Source of the DNA: JAUWQU01 sp964605095
GTDB taxonomy: Bacteria; Planctomycetota; Phycisphaerae; SM23-33
Direction of reading: 5' to 3'
NCBI GenBank assembly: GCA_964605095.1
Contig: CAZSBS010000192.1
Span: 1 to 9,247 of the forward strand
Length of the DNA: 9,247 bases
The stretch's first letter is position 1, and every line of letters begins with the position of its first letter. Below are positions 1-5,402 of this stretch, piece by piece. A program made the position numbers and the translations under genes. The notes below the pieces were generated by a model. The model had not been told where the DNA came from. It saw only the letters and a list, made by a program, of their open reading frames with translations, and ran no database searches.

Positions 1-124
1 CTAAAGCCTGCTCCGAGAGATGCCTCCTCTCATGGCCGACACGCCAATGGCCCTGTGCGGCTCCCCTTGGGGGTTCTTTTCTTATGGGGGCTCGCCCTTG
101 TTATTTCCCGCGAATGAGATGAGC

Positions 125-155
125 TTGGCGTGACCGGGCTGTTTCGGGGTATAAT
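125..155 (+). promoter_or_regulatory. Probable promoter of the MGH1-like hydrolase gene
   Basis: A perfect -10 hexamer TATAAT lies at 150-155, preceded by CGGGG. A weak -35 candidate, TTGGCG, is at 125-130 (4 of 6 consensus bases, spacing 19). The start codon at 250 would give a leader of about 90 bases. The same extended element (CGGG, G or T, then TATAAT) occurs before the protease gene at 5359-5369. I see no convincing gene in bases 1-249. The CCCC-TT-GGGG palindrome at 63-72, followed by a T-rich stretch, is too short to call a terminator. Confidence 0.45.
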
Positions 156-249
156 CGGAGTGGTCGCCCGGAGCGCCAGGCCGGCGGGCACATCAAGTTC
201 CATAAAGAGAACCGCTTGTTCTATTCCGCGGTCGAAGGAGAAGTTTTTG

Positions 250-1911
250 ATGACTTCGATTACGATGACAGGGTCGGCTCTATGCCGTGCCGTTCTCGCC
301 ACTGCCGCGGCCTGGGCCATCATGCCGGCTGCCGCCGCATTGTGTGCCGAATCCGCGCCGGCCGTGCTGAAAAGCAGCATCCTGCAAGGCTATGTCGAGA
401 CGTTCAACCAGCATGACAACGAGCTCTACTCCAACGCCTTCCCCAACGCCAAGGCGATGGAGTTTCTCAAGGGCAACGTCCCGCTGTTTGACTGCCCCGA
501 CGAGGACATCCGCCGGACGTACTACTTCCGCTGGTGGACCTATCGCAAGCACGTCAAGCAGACTCCGGACGGCTATGTCATCACCGAGTTTCTTCCGCAG
601 GTGCCGTGGAGCGGCAAGCACAATGCCATCAGTTGCCCGGCCGGGCACCACTTCTACGAGGGCCGGTGGATACACGACTCGAAGTACCTCAGCGACTACG
701 CGGTGTTCTGGTTCCGCAAGGGCGGCAGCGTGCGGGCGTACAGCTTCTGGGCCGCCAACTCGATCTATGCCATGTACCTCGTTCAGATGAACAAGGCCCT
801 CGTGACGGACCTGCTGGACGACCTGGTTAAGAACTACATTGGCTGGGAGAAATCCCGCCTGGTTTCCGATGGGCTGTTCTGGCAGATCGACGACCGCGAC
901 GGCATGGAGGTGTCCGTCGGCAAGAGCGGCAAACGCGCCACGATCAACAGCTACATGTACGGCGACGCCAGGGCGATTGCCCGGATCGCGGAGCTCGCGG
1001 GCAGGACGGACGTGGCCAAGGAGTACCAGGCCAAGGCGGACCGGCTTCGCGAGCTGGTCCAGCAGAAGCTATGGGACCCGCAGGCGAAGTTCTTCAAGAC
1101 CCTACCTTACAACCCCCAGGCCCCCAATGGGAGCCTGGGCCAGGGCAAAGAGGCGGTGCTCGTGGATGTCCGTGAGCTGCACGGCTTCACGCCGTGGTAT
1201 TTCAACCTCCCTGAGCCGGGCAAGGGCTACGAGGTCGCATGGAAGCAGTTGATGGACCCCAAAGGCTTCTACGCGCCGTACGGGCCGAGCACGACCGAAC
1301 AAAGGCACCCGGGCTTCAAGCTCTCCTACCAGGGCCACGCGTGCCAGTGGAACGGCCCGAGTTGGCCGCTGTCGACGGCCGTCACGCTGACCGCGATGGC
1401 TAATGTCCTGCACAACTATCCGCAGGATGCCATTACCAAGGCTGATTACCTGGATATGCTCCACATCTACGCCCACAGCCAGCAGCGCAAGCTCGACGAC
1501 GGCACCGTCGTGCCGTGGATCGACGAGAACCTCAACCCGCTGACCGGCGACTGGCTTTGCCGGACCATGCTTCTGGCCGAGGAAAAACGCAGCAAGGAAC
1601 AGGGCAAGCCCGCCGGACTGGTCGAACGCGGGAAGGACTACAACCACTCCAGCTACTGCGACCTGGTCATAACGGGCCTGGTGGGCCTGCGCCCGCGCGG
1701 CGACGACGTGGTCGAGGTGGACCCGCTGGTGCCCGAGGGCACGTGGGACTTCTTCTGCCTGGACGATGTGCTGTATCACGGCAAGGTGCTGACGATCATC
1801 TGGGATAAGACCGGCGCCAAGTATGGCCGGGGCGCGGGACTGAGCGTGCTGGTCAACGGCAAGGAAATCGCCCGCAGCCCCAAGATTGGCAAGCTGACGG
1901 GCAAACTGTGA
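250..1911 (+). CDS. Secreted MGH1/GH63-like glycoside hydrolase
   Basis: A 553-residue protein predicted to hydrolyse alpha-glycosidic bonds outside the cytoplasm. The ATG at 250 is chosen because AAGGAG at 235-240 sits 9 bases upstream; an in-frame GTG at 130 lacks such a site. Residues 9-30 are a hydrophobic signal sequence with a likely cleavage after LCA (about residue 33). The rest matches the (alpha/alpha)6-barrel MGH1-like/GH63-related family. Visible motifs are YYFRWWTYRKH (91-101), DGLFWQIDDRDGME (207-220), WNGPSWPLST (from 367), WIDENLNPLTGDW (from 423) and YNHSSYCDL...GLVGLRPR (464-483), then a short C-terminal beta region. In this family an Asp of the IDDRD stretch (D214/D215/D217) and Glu426 of IDEN are plausible catalytic acids; this is inferred from motif position. 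The substrate is unknown. The gene stands alone on this strand and converges on the GH43-like gene. An alternative label is a generic six-hairpin glycosidase (trehalase- or rhamnosidase-like). Confidence 0.85.
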   Translation: MTSITMTGSALCRAVLATAAAWAIMPAAAALCAESAPAVLKSSILQGYVETFNQHDNELYSNAFPNAKAMEFLKGNVPLFDCPDEDIRRTYYFRWWTYRKHVKQTPDGYVITEFLPQVPWSGKHNAISCPAGHHFYEGRWIHDSKYLSDYAVFWFRKGGSVRAYSFWAANSIYAMYLVQMNKALVTDLLDDLVKNYIGWEKSRLVSDGLFWQIDDRDGMEVSVGKSGKRATINSYMYGDARAIARIAELAGRTDVAKEYQAKADRLRELVQQKLWDPQAKFFKTLPYNPQAPNGSLGQGKEAVLVDVRELHGFTPWYFNLPEPGKGYEVAWKQLMDPKGFYAPYGPSTTEQRHPGFKLSYQGHACQWNGPSWPLSTAVTLTAMANVLHNYPQDAITKADYLDMLHIYAHSQQRKLDDGTVVPWIDENLNPLTGDWLCRTMLLAEEKRSKEQGKPAGLVERGKDYNHSSYCDLVITGLVGLRPRGDDVVEVDPLVPEGTWDFFCLDDVLYHGKVLTIIWDKTGAKYGRGAGLSVLVNGKEIARSPKIGKLTGKL

Positions 1912-1959
1912 CAAAGTGAACCGGCACAGCCCGACGGCGGCACTGGCGCGTGATTACAC

Positions 1960-2022
1960 AAACTAGCCGTTTTCAGGCCCGAAGGGCCGACAGCCTTTAG
2001 CCGGGGGCGTAAGCCCCCGGAA
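1960..2022 (+). repeat. REP-like palindromic element, copy A
   Basis: The element starts 49 bases after the hydrolase stop codon. It has a lead AAACTAGCCG (1960-1969) and a T run. Hairpin 1 is GGCCC-GAA-GGGCC (1976-1988), followed by a short spacer. Hairpin 2 is CCGGGGGC-GTAA-GCCCCCGG (2001-2020). A second full copy in the same order lies at 9180-9246. The element is intergenic, points in the direction of the gene it follows, and could act as a 3' end or terminator-like structure. The role is inferred; the structure is directly visible. Confidence 0.85.
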
Positions 2023-2039
2023 CACGGTCAACTACGTAA

Positions 2040-2101
2040 AGAGCCCCGAAGGGGCGACAGAAGTACGTTCGCCCCTCGGGGTTTATGCAATCGGTCATTT
2101 T
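2040..2101. repeat. Partial REP-like elements: one plus-strand, one minus-strand
   Basis: A plus-strand half element carries hairpin 1 as GCCCC-GAA-GGGGC at 2043-2055, followed by GACAG. A minus-strand partial copy then reads from 2101 leftwards: AAAATGACCG, a short spacer, then CCCCGAGGGG (2072-2081). The two hairpins also form an imperfect inverted repeat with each other (2042-2057 against 2069-2084). On the minus strand, GCCCC-TTC-GGGGC followed by TCTTT (2055 down to about 2038) resembles a weak intrinsic terminator for the GH43-like gene. The cluster fills the gap between two convergent genes. Confidence 0.7.
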
Positions 2102-2119
2102 GTGCACTTCGCCGTGCGA

Positions 2120-2176
2120 CTACGGGACCGGAATCAGAAGCAGCGTCTCCCCGGGCGCCGTCGGCAGCCGGAACAT
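2120..2176 (-). other. Coding-like 18-codon tail after the GH43-like stop
   Basis: The stop codon of the GH43-like gene (TGA, 2178-2176) overlaps an ATG (TGATG) opening a short frame MFRLPTAPGETLLLIPVP that ends at 2120. It reads like the C-terminus of a beta-sandwich domain. It could be the original end of the upstream protein displaced by a frameshift, or chance. No ribosome binding site of its own is evident. Confidence 0.25.
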
Positions 2177-3689
2177 CACGCCGGACACCGCCACGCCTTG
2201 AGGTCCGCAAAGGCGCCCGCGTCACCACCCGAGAGCAATCCGATCTTGCCGCCGGCCGTGCGAGGCAGGCTGTAGCACTGAATCAGCAGGTCGTCCAGGT
2301 AGAACTCCAGCAGGCCGCCCTTTAGCAGCAGGCGGAACCGGACCGCGGGGCCGAACTTCCACTGCCGGTCAACGCGGTTCTCGGCCTTAAAACCCGTGCC
2401 GTCGGATCGCATGGGGCCTAACTCGGTAACGCCGCCCGTGTGAACAAGGATTGCCAGGCCGTCGCTCTCGCCATGTGCAATGAACAGGCCGACGAGCTTG
2501 GAGTCTTTCCCGGCCGGGAGTTTGACGGTCCCCTCCAGAATAATGCCCGCGCCCGTGTCGAAGCTGTTCTCGATCATCGCAATCGCCGTTGCGGCCTCCC
2601 CTGCCGGCGGCGCCTTGGTTTCGACCGGTTGGCCCTTCATCTTCTCATTGCCCTTCCACCAGGCCAGCCGCAACGTGCCCTCATTATCGATCACGGTCGC
2701 CTTGAGCGACCCGAAGTACACCTGGCGGTCGCGAGCGATGGAATGATGATTCACCAGCACGCCGTCGGGCGTCGGGAAAAAGCGGGAAAAGTACGTGTGC
2801 CCGGTCAGAAGGTGGAAGTTCTTCCCGGCGGCCACGAAGGGCCCTTCAGGCCGCTCGGCCACGAGCGTGACCATCTTGCCGCCCGTGCCAAACATCATGT
2901 AATACTTGTCCCCTATCTTCTCGATCGCCCCGACCTCCCCACCGCCGGCGCCCGTCACCTTGGGCGGCTCGAGGGCCTTCCACGTCACTCCGTCCGCCGT
3001 TTCGCCGAACCCGAACCTCCCTCCCGTTTCCCTCTTCGGTGAGGCGGTCCAGTAGCCAAACAGCCCCCCGCCGGGGCGCGGGATCGTCCAGATACAGTCC
3101 CACCGGCCGGTCTTCTCGTACCAACGCTCATCCTGCACGAACTCATACTCGCTGCCGAGGCGCGTCCAGTGGACCAGGTCCTTGGACTCGGCAAAGAAAA
3201 TGGTCTGCCGCGGCCCTTTCCACTCGGAGAAGTTCATGAAGAACTTCCCATCCTTGGCGAAGTTGGGCGACTTCCAGGTTGAGCCGGTGCCCATCCAGGT
3301 CACGCCAGGGCCTTTGGTCAGCACCCGGCCAATCTCCTTCCAGTGTACGCCGTCGGGCGACGTGGCCATGGAAATGTTGTCCCATTGGCCCTGGCTTTTG
3401 GCCAGGTAGTAGAGGTAATAAGTGCCATCGTGGAGATACAGCCACGTGTCCCACATATTGCCCGTCTGCTTGGAGCGAGCTTTGTAAAACATGCTTTGCA
3501 CGGCGGCATCNNNNNNNNNNNNNNNNNNNNNNNNNNNNNNNNNNNNNNNNNNNNNNNNNNNNNNNNNNNNNNNNNNNNNNNNNNNNNNNNNNNNNNNNNN
3601 NNNNNNNNNNCGCCGGCTGCAACCAGCGCCCCGAAGGCCAGCAAAACGCCGAGTACCAACGCCTGTAATTGCCATGATGTTACGGCCAT
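2176..3689 (-). CDS. Secreted GH43/GH32-type beta-propeller glycosidase, interrupted by a gap
   Basis: Probable extracellular glycoside hydrolase or glycan-binding protein. The start at 3689 is set by AAAGGAG (3701-3695) five bases upstream and by the signal peptide that follows, MAVTSWQLQALVLGVLLAFG plus ALVAAG (3689-3612). After the 100-N gap the mature part (3510-2176, 444 residues) shows blade repeats of a five-bladed propeller: DTWLYLHDGTYYLYYLA, ISMATSPDGVHWKEIG, FFAESKDLVHW, WDCIWTIPRPGGGLFGYW and GEVGAIEKIGDKYYMMFGTG. These are typical of the GH43/GH32 superfamily. The last about 130 residues form a beta-sandwich-like domain of the GH32 C-terminal or LamG kind. Asp in WDTW or WDCIW and Glu in GGGEVG could be the catalytic acids; this is inferred. 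The signal peptide and mature part are in different frames because the placeholder length is arbitrary; a true gap of length 2 modulo 3 restores one frame. The gene lies 232 bases downstream of the esterase gene and is probably co-transcribed with it. Confidence 0.78.
3511..3610. other. Assembly gap of 100 N inside the GH43-like gene
   Basis: Exactly 100 N, so a placeholder rather than a measured length. It removes the region just after the signal peptide. Joining the signal peptide frame (start 3689) to the mature frame (ending at 2176) requires the missing stretch to be 2 modulo 3 bases long. Confidence 0.95.
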
Positions 3690-3694
3690 CGTCG

Positions 3695-3701
3695 CTCCTT
3701 T
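3695..3701 (-). promoter_or_regulatory. Ribosome binding site of the GH43-like gene
   Basis: AAAGGAG on the minus strand, five bases before the ATG at 3689. It decides the start against an in-frame extension of the mature frame reaching upstream to 3744, which has no such site and would encode no signal peptide. Confidence 0.7.
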
Positions 3702-3823
3702 GCCGTTTAGAACCTTGATTTGCCTCCGGCCGCCGCGCCGGCAACTATTGAAACCTGAACCTGTCGGCCAGTCTCGGCCGGAACCGGAACGAACGAGACA
3801 GTAATGTATTTCCCCCGACCTCT

Positions 3824-3916
3824 CTACTTCCCGCCGGCCCGGTTGGCCAGGCGCTTGGCAATCGTTTCCCGCGCTGCGATCATTACCGACCCGTCCGGCT
3901 CCACGAGAAAGCTCAC
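3824..3916 (-). other. Possible 30-residue ORF or gene remnant between esterase and GH43-like genes
   Basis: Five bases after the esterase stop a GTG opens a 30-codon frame that includes FLVEPDGSVMIAARETIAKR and ends ANRAGGK at a TAG (3824-3826). The composition looks protein-like. AGGAGG overlaps the esterase stop, but it is only one base from the GTG and 13 from a later GTG, so initiation there is doubtful. It may be the C-terminus of a decayed gene. No family is recognised. The remaining stretch 3702-3823 shows nothing clear. Confidence 0.25.
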
Positions 3917-3921
3917 GCCTC

Positions 3922-4986
3922 CTATGGCAGGGGCGTGTTGGGCTTAACCGCGTCGGCGGGGCGCGGGTTGTCCGGGCCGAACACGAGCATGTCCCGGTAC
4001 TCCTCGATCTTTACGAACGACTCATCCACCTTGCCGTCCTTGCCCGTGACGCCGGCGAGGTCGAGGCCTAGGTGTTTGGCCATGAATGGGTACATGGCCA
4101 TCCGTTTCGACGTGCCGTAATCGTGGCCTTCGTTGGCGAAGTGGGCGTTGGCGACGTTGGCATCGGCGCCGTACAGGCTGTACACGTGCTTGATGTAGGG
4201 GAACTCCGTGACGGGCATGAAGCGGGTCCAGTCCTTGCCGTCGGAGACGATCAGTTGCGGCCGCGGGGCGGCCATGGCGGCGATCTCGGCGTTGTTGGTC
4301 TTGTGGTTCGGCCCCCAATGGATCGGCATGCCGCTCTCGCAGACGCATCCGCCGAAGAAGTAGGCCGAGACCTGGCAGACCGGCACGGACACCGCCACGC
4401 GGTCGTCGATAGCCGTCAGCAGGAAAGACTGCGTTCCGCCGCCCGAGCAGCCCGTCACGCCCAGGCGGTTGGCGTCCACGCCGGGCAGGGACTCGACGAA
4501 GTCCAGCGCCCGAATGCTGTTCCACGTTTGCAGCCGCAGCACCTCGGGCGTCTTATCATGCGACCAGCCGGCCTCCTTCCAGTCGCCGTAGCCCACCATG
4601 TCGTATAGAAACACCGCGGCGCCCATACGCGCCAGCACGGCGCATCGGGTCTGGCGCTCCGCAAGGAACCGCCCGTCGTGGCCGTGCGGACAGAGAATGC
4701 CCGCCCACGGCCCGTTGCCCTTGGCCGGGCGGTAGAGCGTGCCGGTCACGTAGAAGCCCGGCGAACTCTGGATGGCGACGTTCTCGGCGACGTATCCGTC
4801 GTACGAACGCTTCTTGAAGAACTGCGGCTTGAGGGGCGTTCGCTCGGGCAGCGTCGTCAGCCTGGCTCCAGCCAGAATGCCCGCGCGGATTTGCTCGCGG
4901 CGCGTCTTCCACCCGGCCAGGTCCGAATACGACCCGGCGAACTCGTCGAGTTCCTTCTTCGCAGCCTCGGGCGTTTGCGCCGCGCC
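3922..4986 (-). CDS. Alpha/beta hydrolase, acetylxylan esterase-like (5' end missing)
   Basis: Predicted secreted serine esterase, probably removing acetyl or other ester groups from polysaccharide. The visible part is 354 residues beginning GAAQTPEAAKKELDEF; the start codon and probable signal peptide are lost in the gap. In visible numbering the nucleophile is Ser181 in GCSGGG, with Asp249 in LIVSDGKDW and His288 in NEGHDYG completing the triad. CPHGHDGRF upstream is the likely oxyanion-hole strand, and FLYDMVGYGDW a further family motif. The arrangement matches the AXE1/dienelactone-hydrolase-like group (Abhydrolase_7 type) common in planctomycete glycan loci. The C-terminus NTPLP looks natural. 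The apparent upstream start at 5103 across the gap is false, because that DNA is a hairpin repeat. The gene is upstream of the GH43-like gene on the same strand, which supports a joint role in glycan breakdown. Confidence 0.8.
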   Translation of the reverse strand, partial: GAAQTPEAAKKELDEFAGSYSDLAGWKTRREQIRAGILAGARLTTLPERTPLKPQFFKKRSYDGYVAENVAIQSSPGFYVTGTLYRPAKGNGPWAGILCPHGHDGRFLAERQTRCAVLARMGAAVFLYDMVGYGDWKEAGWSHDKTPEVLRLQTWNSIRALDFVESLPGVDANRLGVTGCSGGGTQSFLLTAIDDRVAVSVPVCQVSAYFFGGCVCESGMPIHWGPNHKTNNAEIAAMAAPRPQLIVSDGKDWTRFMPVTEFPYIKHVYSLYGADANVANAHFANEGHDYGTSKRMAMYPFMAKHLGLDLAGVTGKDGKVDESFVKIEEYRDMLVFGPDNPRPADAVKPNTPLP

Positions 4987-5086
4987 NNNNNNNNNNNNNN
5001 NNNNNNNNNNNNNNNNNNNNNNNNNNNNNNNNNNNNNNNNNNNNNNNNNNNNNNNNNNNNNNNNNNNNNNNNNNNNNNNNNNNNNN
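4987..5086. other. Assembly gap of 100 N at the 5' end of the esterase gene
   Basis: Exactly 100 N. Its right edge begins with TGCCCGTG, which is precisely the right arm of the hairpin found complete at 5132-5150. The break therefore lies inside a palindromic repeat. The esterase start and signal peptide are in the missing DNA. Confidence 0.95.
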
Positions 5087-5150
5087 TGCCCGTGGTGTAA
5101 CACGGAGCAGGGCCAAGATGGCCCTGCGACTCACGGGCAGGATGCCCGTG
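5087..5150. repeat. Palindromic hairpin repeat cluster in the divergent intergenic region
   Basis: Two perfect 8-bp hairpins with 3-base loops are visible: CAGGGCCA-AGA-TGGCCCTG (5108-5126) and CACGGGCA-GGA-TGCCCGTG (5132-5150). A third arm, TGCCCGTG (5087-5094), has its partner lost in the gap. In the forward frame the DNA translates to a THGQDARAT string, a spurious peptide I associate with planctomycete and related metagenome assemblies. The repeat lies between the divergent esterase and protease genes. From 5151 to 5358 I see no gene and no further clear structure. Confidence 0.75.
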
Positions 5151-5358
5151 CTACGACTGGACGCCCGCGTCCCGGCCATGAGTCGCACTGGCGTCTCGCT
5201 TGGGGGCCCCGAGGGCTCGCCCGTGCTCTGGCCCAATGATAATAGTGCCACTCCGCGCCACCGACCGCCACGACAACCCAACGGCTTATGGTCCAGTTTG
5301 CCACGCAATCTTTTGCAGCCCAACGTCGGCTCGCAATTCAGTGGACGCCAACCGCCGC

Positions 5359-5369
5359 CGGGTTATAAT
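5359..5369 (+). promoter_or_regulatory. Probable -10 promoter element of the protease gene
   Basis: Perfect TATAAT at 5364-5369 within CGGGTTATAAT, 33 bases before the start codon. It matches the element before the hydrolase gene (145-155) at 10 of 11 positions. No consensus -35 hexamer is visible at 17 bases spacing. Confidence 0.5.
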
Positions 5370-5389
5370 TGAAATGTTAACGTGGCTGG

Positions 5390-5396
5390 AAAGGGG
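5390..5396 (+). promoter_or_regulatory. Ribosome binding site selecting the zinc-ribbon start
   Basis: AAAGGGG, six bases before the ATG at 5403. It argues for translation starting in the zinc-ribbon frame. The GTG at 5396, in the protease frame, overlaps this site and is unlikely to be a start. Confidence 0.65.
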
Positions 5397-5402
5397 TGCC
5401 AG

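Noticed and set aside
63..84. Intrinsic terminator CCCCTTGGGG followed by a T-rich stretch
   Set aside because: The stem is only four pairs with a two-base loop, and no upstream gene is visible to be terminated.
130..249. Longer start (GTG at 130) for the MGH1-like hydrolase
   Set aside because: It would include the TATAAT promoter in the coding region and bury the signal peptide. The ATG at 250 has AAGGAG nine bases upstream and begins directly with the signal sequence.
2440..3042. Long open frames antisense to the GH43-like and other GC-rich genes
   Set aside because: They mirror the codon periodicity of the real genes, are rich in Arg and Ala, and show no domain motifs.
4987..5103. Esterase start at 5103 reading MLHHG across the gap
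   Set aside because: The bases after the gap are a hairpin repeat found again at 5132-5150, and the gap length is arbitrary. The true N-terminus lies in the missing DNA.
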